Below, one piece after another: positions 22,764 to 40,110 of a stretch of 64,000 nt of DNA (position 1 is its first letter; every line of letters begins with the position of its first letter). The notes beneath the pieces are model-generated. The model did not search any database. It saw only the letters and a program-made list of their open reading frames with translations, and was not told where the DNA came from. The DNA lies in contig SEMN01000573.1 of the NCBI GenBank assembly GCA_005408345.1, positions 186,001 through 250,000 of the forward strand, written 5' to 3'. This stretch comes from Macquaria australasica. Lineage: Eukaryota > Chordata > Actinopteri > Centrarchiformes > Percichthyidae. The translations under genes and the position numbers were made by a program.

Positions 22764-24540
22764 CTGAAATAAAAAAAAGAATAAATACATAAGCTCCTCA
22801 TGAGTAATAATCCAGACGGTGGGGGGCTTGAATTGAAATATCAAGCAGGAGGAATGGAGGAATATCTTTCCGTGGGTTAGGGTATGTAAAGGGAGAAGAA
22901 ACACCTACGTGCCATGGTCAAAATAAGGATATCATTAGAGATGATGAGACTGTGCGTGGGCAAGGCAGGGTGCATTTTTTTAAAGGTCTGTAAAATTTAC
23001 TGTTGTTTGAAAGGTCACTGTCTGGTGCTGGCAAGCAGCTGGGAGTTGTAAACGACCCTTCTTATCAAATGTTAATGCTGGCAGACCTCACGTCACACAT
23101 GCCGGCAGCAGGAATATGTCTTTGAGGTCCTGCAGGTTCCATGGAAACAAGTCATTTCATTTACATGCGGAAATGCGACCAGCTAATTGGTTTTCGTGGG
23201 AACATCAAATAGCTGCATGGCTTTTTGTGGTGGGGGCCACATGGAGGGCTCATGGGAGGAAGGGAAATGTAAGACCTCCCTAGGGTCTGTTGAATCAGTC
23301 TGTTTTTGTCACCATATGTGTCCCCGGTTTTGTGGGCAGAAGAGTCAAGGCCAAAGAAAGAGGGAAGAATCCTGAGGGATGTTTGTTGTTTAGAGGAACT
23401 GCTCGGTTTGCTTTGGGGCAAAATGAGGCATTAATGTTCACAAATTGAACTCACTGCTTCATACAGAAGGTTCATTAATGAAGCAAACATGGGTGGATAA
23501 GAAGCCAAGGAATGAACTAGAAAAAAAAAGATGGATTATTGCTTTCTTTGTATTGCCTTTTTTAAGAAATTGCATGCAAGTAAAACTAATTAGCTTTACA
23601 AATGTGTACTGTAACAACCTCTTTCTCTTCTATGTATGTGTGGTCACATAGACATTAAAAATGCAAAACATAATTTGCTGCCATCATGATCTTTTAATTC
23701 TCATCTGACAGCTACTAACTGCTGGCTAAATTAGGATGTGAGCCCACACTGACTCCTCAGTAAATTCAGCCAACGTGAATAGTGATGTATGGCATGTCTC
23801 TGTTGTTAACATTACCACATAGATAGGGCCTATTATTATGTGTTAGAATGCCTCTGGACCAAGAGGAAGATGGCACTTACTGTCTGTTTACCATCTCAAG
23901 GCTGATAACATGATGTGACGGAAGCAGAGAAATTGATTTAATCTTCTACTGCGTGGCGATGAATGTTAATTTTCCTAGAAGATGTAATCTTTGCCATGAA
24001 TGGTTTGTTGTAGACATTAGTGTAAACCCTTCTGTTGGAGGGAATATGGCTGTTATCATTTCCCTTTTGTCCCAGCTGAATGGGAGATCAAATGATTTGT
24101 GATTACAGTGACTTGGTGTTATTTTCAATCCAAAAATGCCGGAAACAGGAAATGTAGACAGCAAATCCCCCAGAATTATTCATAAATTTAATGATATGCC
24201 CACCACTTGGCAATTTCAAGAGAGAGAAAATAAGACTTGCATATGAACCCCCCTTTGTCCTTGAGAGCTATTAATAAGAGTAAGTTCACATTAATGGGGA
24301 CAGAGAGAAAAAGAGAAACAAAACAAATATATGGCTAACGCACTGAGGGCCCCTCGGTTTTTGTATTTACGAGTGCCCCGGAGACACAAAGCATACTAAT
24401 CACCCAAGCGAGGCCTGAACTTGTGTCCGGAAAAAGTAACAGTGTCAGTGGTAATTACACATGTAGAGTGGGGCTTGTCCAAACACAATTGAGATGTAAA
24501 ACAAGGGGAGAAACGTAAATCCACCAGCTTACTCTCTGCT
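22764..24540. other. unique sequence with conserved-element texture
   Basis: Simple repeats are largely absent over 22900-23250 and 23700-24480. These segments carry homeodomain-type ATTA/TAAT motifs embedded in mixed sequence (e.g. TAATGATATGC near 24190, TGGTAATTACAC near 24450). No exon was supported. Conservation cannot be tested from one sequence. Confidence 0.35.
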
Positions 24541-24660
24541 CCCCCCCCCCCCGATACACTGTTGTGCAATGCAGTAGCCCCCACACACACACACACACTC
24601 CTCCTCTCTGTCTCTCTCTCCCTCTCTCTATCCTCTTTCTCTCCTCGTCTTCCTCTAGAC
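24541..24660. repeat. compound simple repeat: C12, (CA)n, then CT-rich
   Basis: Twelve C at 24541-24552, a CA tract at 24582-24598 and a pyrimidine-rich CT tract to about 24657. The overlapping open frames on both strands are low-complexity. Confidence 0.93.
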
Positions 24661-29831
<5,171 letters not shown>

Positions 29832-29859
29832 ACACACACACACACACACACACACACAC
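29832..29859. repeat. (AC)14 microsatellite
   Basis: A pure AC tract of 28 bp. Confidence 0.97.
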
Positions 29860-30298
29860 TGGTCTTCCTATGTTGAAGGACACAGTTTTTAAACATGTAT
29901 TGGAAGGAAGATAACATGTTCTGCAGTATTTACACTGCTGTGAATGAGAATCAAGTCCAAATGTGTATTTTTACATATTGCAGTAAATATAATAAAAATT
30001 GTACTTACAGTCTTTACACCGTTTTATGATGTTATTTTTTCCAGTAAACATCAGCGCATGCTGCTGCTTCTGGTCACATATGGACATCCATCCGTGTATC
30101 TTTTTAGAAGACAACATTATCAATCTGACTGACTAAACTAAATTGAAAGTGGCAAGTTTATAAACGAGGATGCATGTGGAGGTAGAGCTGTTTGGACAGA
30201 TACGTTATGTGATAAATAACCATGTATGTATAGTTTCTAAATAAACAATGATGTGGTGATGCTGGCTGCCAACAACTGTCTACCATCACCTCTCACAA
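29860..30298. other. unique non-coding sequence
   Basis: Nothing was recognised before the Tc1-like remnant. Confidence 0.5.
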
Positions 30299-30720
30299 GT
30301 GTCAGACCGAGTGTCAGACCCATACAGTATGTACATACCAAGAGGCTCCAGAGGTTCATCGGCTGTTCAAGTTGAGTTTAAAATGGGCAAGCTGAGTGAT
30401 CTAAGGAAGCTGAAATATGGTATAATGGTTGGTACCAGACATGTCAGTAGCCGCTCTCCAGAGATTTTGGCTTGGTACATATTTTAGCATTTAAAGCAAT
30501 AAACATTCAGACCATCCAGAGACCACACGGATGAGGCAGGTCAATAGCAAAACAGTAAGACTTAGGCAAGCCTCAGCACAACAGTGACGTGCAGAAAGGC
30601 ATCTAACAACTTGTCAAACCAAGAAGTGGATGGGCTAAAGCAGCAGTTGCATACCAGGTGAAGAGGTACTGGTTATGGTACGAACATCAGGGTGTCCACA
30701 TCTTGAAGACACTGCTGAAA
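30299..30720 (+). pseudogene. degraded Tc1-like transposase, 5' half
   Basis: The ATG at 30383 opens MGKLSDL followed by a Lys/Arg-containing stretch and GIMVG, then SS-x-SPEIL. This is the start of the helix-turn-helix DNA-binding domain of a Tc1-like transposase family common in fish (recognised from memory). The frame stops at about 30487. Further on, 30585-30665 keeps the DNA-level pattern of the same gene: 'AACAGTGACGTGCAGAAAGG', then 'GTGGATGGGCTA' and 'CAGCAG', which correspond to the end of the second DNA-binding helix region before the DDE core. Several stops and frameshifts interrupt it, and the catalytic DDE domain and TIRs were not found. It is an old, truncated, inactive copy. 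Confidence 0.65.
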
Positions 30721-33700
30721 CAGTCTGCTGAGACTGAATCTGCTTAAAGAATTCAGACAGTTCTGAAGGTAAAAGAGTTCAACCTGAGTTTAGCAAATAT
30801 AGTATAAAAAACATTCTTAAGATTTAGTATGTATACTGTACATTAATTTGGAAGCAGTTACTGTATATTGAAACTACTTAACATGTACTTAGTGAATCAA
30901 GAGTTATATTTGATATACAGTTTATTGAAATTATATTTTCATCTATACCTACACACCAGACACAAGAGTAGCATATTTTTAAGTATAGTATTTGAAGTAC
31001 CTGTAGCACTACCAGTGTCCATTTGTACCTGTCCTTCGACATTATTATTGTACTATGAGTGTATTCTAAAAATGTCAATATTTTTTGAGAAAGGTAGACT
31101 TTCTCAGCATTGCATCACGACCATGCTCAACAGCGCAAATGTAACTCTGCTCTATTTGTAGAGTATGACTACACTTAACTACTGTACACCGAATATGCTG
31201 TAAATATATTGTAGTTGTTGTACAAACGTGTTGTATTTGTGCTTTAGCAAAGTCATGAAACAACAGCCCATGCAATGGTTAACCTGCAGAAATCCCTTAT
31301 AGCTGAGATTTTTAAGGAAATGGTTTGGTTTATTTGGTTCAATTCTCACAGCACTGCAATTTATTTATTTAATATTTCATTAACTTTTAAAATGAAATTC
31401 AGATTTGCAGAGTAATATTCCCAAAAAAATGCTGTGGTTATCCATAAAAAAATCAGTAAAATAATAAAAAATAAACTGTTTTTGAGTCTTTTCTGTAAAG
31501 GCTAACATGCTTAACAGTTCCACAATATTTGAGCCAATGAACCAAGATGCAAAAAGGGAAAACTGTCTTCAGATCAGCATCCTATTTATTTCTGTTTACT
31601 CCAAACCCCAATTTTTGTTTTGCAGCTTAACAAAATACATGTATCTTACTATGTAAAAGAATTCCAACAGCTTCAGAGAGTTTGTATTTGATGAGCAGAA
31701 GAGTTGACTTTACCACTTTTAGCAGTGCTAAAACAAACTGCTTCACAACAGTTTTAGATAGACAGTGAAAAAGGTAGCACAACTTTGGTTCATCGGGTGA
31801 ACCGTGTTGTGGTACCATTTTCAACCCATTATGGCCACCTACACTACACATAACAACCAGTAGGAGGAAGCACATGCTTTCCCTCCCAACTTCCTGACCT
31901 AGTTTCAGCTCTGAGCGTCTAGGACATTTTGTTCTAGTCTCATCCATCGTTCCCCATTTTCTCACAATAGGTCAATCGTTTTAAGTAGTTTAAAGGCCAA
32001 TAACTCAGGCGACTGAGGCCAAAGAAAGAGTACATATTTCACATTCATGGTGCCAAGCTTGTGAGAGGAATGTCCTCTTCCATGTAAACAGTGCAGTTGT
32101 GTCCATCATTACTGAGCAATTAAAAGCTGAGAGAAAAAAGTTGAGAGAAAAAAAGTCCAGCAGGCAAACCCATGAGTCGCATAGAGTTGTTCTCCATTGC
32201 ATGTTAAGTTGTATATTAATATAAATCAAATATTTTTTAGGCTAAATGCATTTAAACAGGATTCCATATAACTTTTTATACTTTAAAGATTTGGAGCCCT
32301 TCAATTTCCGAGTGGCCCATGCTAATTTAGCAAAACTAGCCTATATACATGTCTACTGCATATAAACGATTGTATATGGACGTGGGTGTGCGTGAGTGTG
32401 TATGTGGTGTGTGTGTGAAAGAGAAACAGACGACACATGACAACACGTATCTGTGCCATTGGACTATGTGATGCTCTCATAAAGGAAGCAGAGAAAAAAA
32501 AAAACACTGTTGTGTGCAGACACACACACACACATGCACATAGCACTATTTGTTGTGTACACATTTGCTGAGGAAGCACATGTATGTCTCGCCAGGAGAT
32601 AGGAAGCAAATACACAATGATTGTATTGTCTCTGTGCAGCTCAGTGCAGTGAAAGTAAATGGAGTGAAAGTTTGTAAAAGTTCAGCGCTAAGAGGATTAT
32701 CTTACGTAAAAGCTTTTAGTTGTGTGTGTGCGTAGTAATCTTTATCAGTGTTGCTGATCAAACAGCAATAACACAGGAGTGGGATCATGTGGGTGTCTAC
32801 GTGAAGAGGAGCTTGTGTGACACGTACGTCATTTAAAACTCATCACTCAGATCTTCCTTGACGGCCTGTGCTTTCAAGTGAGGCATCACAAAGCACAGGC
32901 TGAAGTGACGTATAATCTGGTTCTGCATATCAAAATAGTCATGGCTGTGTGTGTGTTTTTGTTTTTGCTTGTTTTACTAATGCATGTCTATAACCAAAGG
33001 TCTCTATACAACTATGGAAGAAACTAAATCTAAGGAAGATTGCTCTCAGGGAAATATGTGAATTTGACCTTCAAATGCTTATATTGGGCATCATATTCCA
33101 CAATTGTGTTCAATATATCTTTATTTGTATTCATTTTCTAGTTTCTTTTCCTCCTGTGCAGTGGACATTTGAGCCTCACTGTAGCAAACTGCTTTTGAAA
33201 CCAATTTTTCATCAAAGAGCAAAAAAGTCAGGGAAGAGTCTTTGATGTAGCGGATAACAAGGAGTAATAAAGGTTGGCATTGCCCAGGGAATGCTTTTTT
33301 TTCAGAATCAAGCAATTGTAGGTCATGTTTAATTCCACAACAGTAAATGGTAAAGAAGAAGAAGCTTTCAGCAGATGCCCATTTGGCAAAATTCCTCTCC
33401 AGGGAAGATATTTAGGCTTAGCAAATCTCCGGCAGTATGTCTGTGTGGCACTAAAAGTGTCTCTATGATACCTACCAATAAGGCAGCCAAAGCTGTCGGT
33501 ACACATATCCCACAGCTGAACAAAATGTACAGAGCAGCCACCACTAAACCCATGAAAGGCCTTGCCAGTCAGCCAAAACAGTAGCCTTTGTTCGCTGTAT
33601 CACTAATCTTCGCAGGGAAAGATGAAGCACATTGTGCTTACCACCCTTGTGGTGACAATGCAGATTAGAGACAAACAGGGAAATGAGCTGCAGGATGAAA

Positions 33701-36214
33701 TATTGTGAAATTAACTAGTCTACATTAACAAAGCCAACTGACAAACCACATTTTGACGAGGATGTGTGTGTTGTTTTTTTTCCCAATACCCCCGTGGTAT
33801 GTGTATTCTTTGCTGATGTTTTGGTTCTGCACTCATCTCACAGGACTACAAACCAATACAATTGTGTAAAAACAATGGCTACAATAAATGGATGTCACTG
33901 TGCAGTTATCTTAGATCACTTTGAGGTTCATTATTGAAGGTGCGTGCCTCCATCTCACTGACAGAAAACATGTTGTCTGCATATTCGTCATCGACCCTTT
34001 TGTGGCTGCTCTGCAAAGTGAAAGCAGTCACTTTCAGAACATGCTGTCCTTGGTTGATTTTTACAAAAGGAAGTGGCTGAAAACCACCTACACACGCATA
34101 CACACGCACCAGCCTTCACATACAGAAAGACATTATTAACAATAAGATGTTGTGTATCTGTTGACAGTGAAAGGAATCTAAGCTGAAAAGATTTTTAGGA
34201 AAAATGTTTTTGTAAAGTTCAGTTAATACTGGCTATACAAATAGACTTCCTCTGACAAATCATTAAACCTCTATTGAAAATATTTCACAAGTTTTCTCTG
34301 AAAAGAGGCAAAGTAGAACTTTATATTTGAATTGACTAGCCAGTACAATGAAATGCTGCAAGGATTCTCCATTTAGAAAGTTGGTTCAAGGATGAATAAA
34401 AGTGGTCAGTGTATTCCAGGTACTTTATCATCATGTGAAACTCAACTGTGAAACAAACCTGGAGTTTGAACTGTGCAATGATGTAAAATTCCAAATATGA
34501 AGTAGTTAAATGTGACTGCATCGTGAACTGTAATCTTTTAAAGGGAAGTAGCGCATATATACATTTGAAAAATATATTAAATTCACAGTCTGAGGAAGGA
34601 GGGAGTTTCACACTGAATACATAACTTATAACCCTGAACAATGCAAAGATTGCATCAAAAATATCCTGTTGTCATTCTGAAGCATGGTGAGAGGGCATGC
34701 TTAAGAGCATACTAGTAGCCTACATGTGTATGCATTTGTTTGTGTGTACTACACTTGTTTGGTTTGCCATGTTGTGTTTGAGTCTCAGGGTTGGTGATAG
34801 TGTGTTTTCTCACACTGGGGCTGCAGTGTTGTCAGTTTGACCTTAAATCACCCGGCCCCAATAGAAGGAAAGAACGCTGTGCCAATTGCACCATCATCAC
34901 ACAACCACAGCTCCTTGAAAAGGAAGTGGATTGGGGAAAACATCAAGTTTTGAACTATCAGGGACTACTTTAGCCTAGAGCCCCCAAGGAAATCAAATAA
35001 GATAAAATAAACTTCAGGCTGTAATTGGCCAATTTACTGTCAGCTTGAATGTTGCCGTTCAAGTTGGAGAGAACATGAACATCTGGCTCAAAAAATTCTA
35101 CTGCATTCTGTGTTGAGAGCTCACCTTCACCACCTTTCTCTGGCAGATTGCACAGACGAAACCAGCCCACTTCCAAAATCAAACAATTAATTGATTCTTT
35201 CTGTACAAGCTACTGTAACACACAGCTCAAGGACAATGTCAACTGAAGCAAAAATTCTTTTATATACTAATTTGTATGCCAATGAAGGGCTTGAATGGAT
35301 TCCACAAAGATGAACAGGAAGACCAAATGATGCCAGTAATACATGAACAGATGACTACTAAGTCTTATAAGCTATGCTTGATGCACTATTGGCCCGTTGG
35401 ATTGCTAATGTTGTGCTAGCCTTGTAGGCTGGTAGCATGACGTAAGCAACTAAGCTAGTTATTAGAGCTAACATGACAATATTCATCATTTCAAATCACT
35501 ATTGATTGAGGTTTTTGTGTATTGACTTAATAAAGTGTAGCCTGTGCTGTGCAGAGTGAAAAAGCAAATGATTTACTAGTGATACATGCATGATTTTGGT
35601 GACTCTGTGTTCTCTTTATTTAACAGAGAAACTGGGGCAAAACTACATTTTCATAATTCTGATGCAATCTATTTTAATTTGAAGTTCTAAAGACTTCGGC
35701 ATGCAGCCTTCTTCAGGACACAGCGTTTTTAACAAGCCTACTGATCAGCAGGCCACCAGGACAAACAGTACACAATCTTCTTTCACGTAAAGTCGGAATC
35801 AGATGGTGTGTCCTCCGTTGCTCTTGACTTAGTTTGATGGTTTCAGAAGCAACTTTTCCCAGGATGGACTAGCTCTGCATGTTTTCCTGCTCTTAGAGCA
35901 AATCTGCTTTGACCTTAAAAAAAAAGGTCGCAGGGAAAGAGAGCGATAGTAGTAGAGGATAGGGGCAATGGTGTAACTTCAGCATATCAATAATGAGTGC
36001 TGTTCTCATAGAAATGAAACTAATCAGATAATGATGGCCCTGATGCTCTGGCATATAATGAGGAAATAAAATGAAGAAATAAGTTCCAACCAAATTAAAT
36101 ATATTTGATAAAAAAAAGCCTTAATTGATGTGCAGTTCATCTACAGTATCTGTCCAATTGTTAGAATTGAACAATTTTTCTAAATAGAACATCCATCATT
36201 CTTCGCAATGTGCC
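30721..36214. other. long unique non-coding stretch
   Basis: About 5.5 kb without a supported exon, microsatellite of note or complete transposon. A minus-strand frame at 33368-33553 encodes a hydrophobic, membrane-like peptide but lacks splice context and a recognisable family. It was not accepted as a gene. Confidence 0.45.
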
Positions 36215-36226
36215 GGGGGGGGGGGG
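36215..36226. repeat. poly-G tract (G12)
   Basis: Twelve consecutive G; a slippage-prone run. Confidence 0.95.
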
Positions 36227-36778
36227 ATTATGATCATTGCAATAACAAGGAAATGACTTGCCTGGCACATTGTACACTTAGCAGTAGTTACATTTTGTCA
36301 TATTTGGTTTCAATTTGGAAATTTCCTATACGTTTACATGTAATTATGTGTTCTCTGAAACTAAAAAGGAGCCCACTGAAATGGGGTTATGATGACTTAA
36401 ACCTCCTTTGGGGACAATAACATATCTTGCCACTGCCAACTTCTTTCATTCATCCACTGGCACTATATGTACTGTACTTTACATAAAAGGTCCTGACATG
36501 CATTGGCCCTCATGATGAATGGGAGCGTTTTTGCAGGTGTTTGGGGCGTAGTCCCTGTTGGGCTCTCACATTATAAAGTATATGAATTTGTCATGAAATC
36601 CCCACTTCCCAAGTGTGTGGCAAAATGGGCAGCTCGTCTCCACCCAAAGTTTTTTTTTAAGTGTTTATTTTATTGTTTATTGCTCTTGGGAGAATGATAC
36701 AGAAATACTTCCACTGAGAAGTGAGAGTAAGGCAGAGAGAGAAGACAGACCTTAGTGAGACAGCACACTCAACTAAGA
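36227..36778. other. unique non-coding sequence
   Basis: Nothing was recognised. Confidence 0.5.

Positions 36779-36804
<26 letters not shown>
36779..36804. repeat. (AC)13 microsatellite
   Basis: A pure AC tract of 26 bp. Confidence 0.96.
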
Positions 36805-36810
<6 letters not shown>

Positions 36811-38019
36811 ACTGGTGAATCATCCCAGTTTTCTCTAGAGCCCAGATGCAAATCTACCCAAACAGTGGTGGCACGCAAACAGCAGCCGTCTGGGCATTGT
36901 GCCAGTCTGCGAAAGGGAGACACAGTGTGCTAGGGACAGACGAGGTCACGCTGTTTTCCTACTCAGCAGGTTTAATAGGCATGAGTAAAAAAAGAAGGTG
37001 CACGTGATCCGTGAAAAATGGAAACAATAAGAAGCCAAAGAATAATATCTCATGGCATGTAGTCTGGAGTTTAAGTCCCGTGCAGCTGTGATTTGCACTG
37101 CAGCACAGAAAAAGAAAGAAATATTGAAAGTGTGGGTTGCTGTGCAGTGCAGCTCTGTAAGAAAAGTGATTATTAGTTGCTTTACTTTCCTTACAGCATT
37201 TTCTTTCCTTTATCGCATTGAGGTGTGACTCATATTGGAAATTTAATTTAATTTTAAGCCAAAAAATCATTAATTGCTGCAGGGACTTGGAATTGCCTAA
37301 AGCTAGCCAATGATGCAAGTCACGGACAACCAAGAAAGAAGAAAAATTGCGCCACCGATCATGTAAAATACAAATCTGCAGACAAAGTGTAACAAAAGGT
37401 ATTGCATATAATTAATACAATATAATGAGGCAACTGATGCACTTAGACTTGACATTCAGCACACACTTATGCACTTAGGTGTTCTTTCACAGAGGAATGC
37501 ATTTAATCTGGGTCTGGTCTTTTGTTCTCTGTGTCACATTTGAGAGCTCAGGCATGTTGGTTCTGTCCTCAGGTGACAGATGCACCCTCTGGGCATGAGC
37601 CAGGATGCAATTAAAATATCTACCTCTAGGGGGCTCACCAATACAAGATTCCTCACTCATTGCAGGAGAGGACAACTGAGCACCCATAAAATGTTTCTAA
37701 TGATTATTTAACATGCATAACTGGTAGACTAGTACATTCTTTAGCTAAATGCATGCTGTTATGTAATTATCTTGCACTGCAATATGAGCCAAATCAAAAC
37801 AGAGGATCTCAGTTCAGGTTGTTAATGTTCAAAGTTCTGCTGGTTCTCATTCTGTCCATTTAATCAGGGACTGTTTTACACCTGGGATGCTGCATGAATG
37901 CAGTCAACTACTGCAGCTGTTAGGACAGGAAAGGTGTAACTGTTGGCAGCTGTGCATGGTGTGCACAGGAGCCTCAGGCCTCTAGAGGGCCCACTAATAC
38001 TACCTGCTCTATATGTCTC
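36805..38019. other. unique non-coding sequence
   Basis: No exon or transposon was recognised. Confidence 0.5.
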
Positions 38020-38105
38020 TGTAGTGATGTTGCATCAGTGGTTTAGAGGTGGACTTCTTGCATACCATGTGGGAGGTTTACATTCAGTTCCTGGCTTATA
38101 CAATG
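38020..38105 (+). repeat. possible degenerate tRNA-derived SINE head
   Basis: TGGTTTAGAGG at about 38040 resembles a Pol III A box. About 45 bp later GGAGGTTTACATTCAGTTCC resembles a decayed B box with an insertion, and the spacing suits a tRNA-related head. No matching SINE tail was identified, so this is weak. Confidence 0.22.
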
Positions 38106-39868
38106 TTTTTGCACAGTAAAATAAAGCAGAATACCAACATCTGTCCTTCACTGACAACATGTGCCTGCATGTAGTACCAACCAAAAAAACGTCAGTGCTA
38201 GTGACAAATATGTTTCACACCTTTGGCCAACAGCAGAAAACTGTTCGTAAATGGCCCTGGTGTGAATGAATGTGAAGCACAGTGTTGCTGGCAAAAAGAT
38301 GCATCCTGAATTGAGTTTTCCTCGATGTAACAAGGTTGGAAAAACAACTGTAGGCCTTTTGATGACATGAATGTGGTGTTAGAAAGCTGTGACATTTTAG
38401 TAACTTGTGTCGTCAGTGGAGCAGCCAAACTAACTTGTGCCAGCATGTAATTACCACAGCCTCCTGCCCATATCCTGAAAAGTGTAGTGGAAGCCAGATT
38501 GTTGCATCTGCTTTACATCTCTGACAGTCCTGTCAGGGTCAAGCTGATCGTTAAACATTCGTTGTCCGTCCTCTGGAAGAATGGAGGCTACAACAGACTA
38601 TTTACAGACTACTATGCATGTTTTAAGATGAGCTTGTGCGCTTGCATTTTGTCAGTGCACATGTGTGGGTTCTTCCATGCTCCCTGTTTCCAGACTGATC
38701 AATAATGTTACAGCTCATGTAGCAACTTGGCCAGTATCTTCGCAACAACTTACCACCAGCTGCCAGGAGCTCTTTAACTTGCACACAAACAAACACTGCC
38801 TGGCCATGATTTAACAGCTCCCATATAAAGCTGCTTTTTTGGGACGGTAATCTTGCCCAATCTCTTTTAATTTGTTTGGCTTTTAGTGTTCCCATAAGAG
38901 ACTCCTCTCCTTGGCAGACAAATAAGCCCCTGCTTGGAGTTTGATGGTGCCAAACTGCTTGAAGGAAACAATTTTAGTCCAAGCTGAACAGAATACTATG
39001 AGGCTAAACCTCTTCCCCAAAACAAGTGTACACTGAAGACCTCAGAGGTGTGTAGGCCTACAGTAAATTGCAACTGGAAAGCCCCATGGATTCAGTTTCA
39101 GTTTTGCAGTGTGCTTGGGATGTCATGTGACTTGTACCACATTGGCTAACATCACACACACTTCCACTTACTGTAAGTGAATGTAATTTACGCTCATAAC
39201 ATTTGGTTGGGATGAGGAGTGGTTGGCTTGTTTGAACAGGATAGACCACAAAGTTGTTTTTCATGTGCAGTACCACACCAAATGTAGCCCATAATTTAAA
39301 AAAAACACACACATATACAAATGACACCACACCTACTTTTTGATTATTTTGTCTTTTTATCTATTAATTTCAAATTCCAGCCATGTTCAGTCTCTGAACT
39401 GGCCGAAAGTATGAATTCAAGTGCATGCTGGGATAGGCAAATGACTAAGTGGATAAAACAAAATACAGGACATCAAATAGATGTGTTATTTAATTAAATA
39501 CATTGTTTTTTAATCAGAAACGTAGTCCCACAATCCATTTCAAAAGTTTATTATTCTACCGTACAAAGCGGTAGCTCAGGGTTGCATCCATATGATCTTT
39601 TTCAATGTGTTTCATCACTCAGCTCAGAAGGTGCCACTCACACAGCTCCTGACAGATGTGAGATCTTTTGCTGGAGGTATTTTCATCACAGGAAGCAGAG
39701 CCACCCTAAGGTTGGGTCCTTGGGTTGGGGTTGTTTCGCCACTGTTCTTGATTGTTCTCACAGATAAGGGAAGTTTGTGGTCACAGAAAAGTTACCTCAG
39801 TGTCTCAGCGCCGTACATCACATCAGCAGGGCATGATGGGACAACGTATTAAGATGTCACCTCACTGT
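38106..39868. other. unique non-coding sequence
   Basis: No gene was recognised. ATTTAATTAAAT near 39490 is a short AT palindrome. Confidence 0.5.
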
Positions 39869-39960
39869 CACGTGGTCCACTTCTGCATTTCAGGGGTATA
39901 AAAGCCGGAGGAGTTATTCTTGTTCTCACAAGCACGCCTGTGCTGCAACTGAACAACAGG
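39869..39960 (+). promoter_or_regulatory. TATA-type promoter candidate
   Basis: A perfect TATAAAAG (39897-39904) sits in a G/C-containing context, with a CACGTG E-box 23 bp upstream (39869-39874), a pyrimidine-rich initiator-like TTCTCACA about 25-30 bp downstream and a CAG|GTTGAG donor-like site at 39959/39960. Together these look like a core promoter with a short non-coding first exon. No downstream coding exon could be attached with confidence. Confidence 0.33.
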
Positions 39961-40038
39961 TTGAGTACACATGTGATTGTGTGGTATTGCTTAGGATCTT
40001 GCAAAATAAGCAGTTTATTACTATGTTGTAGTTTTAAC

Positions 40039-40040
<2 letters not shown>

Positions 40041-40106
<66 letters not shown>
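40041..40106. repeat. (AT)33 microsatellite
   Basis: A pure AT tract of 66 bp, able to extrude as a cruciform. It lies about 140 bp downstream of the TATA-type promoter candidate. Confidence 0.98.
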
Positions 40107-40110
<4 letters not shown>

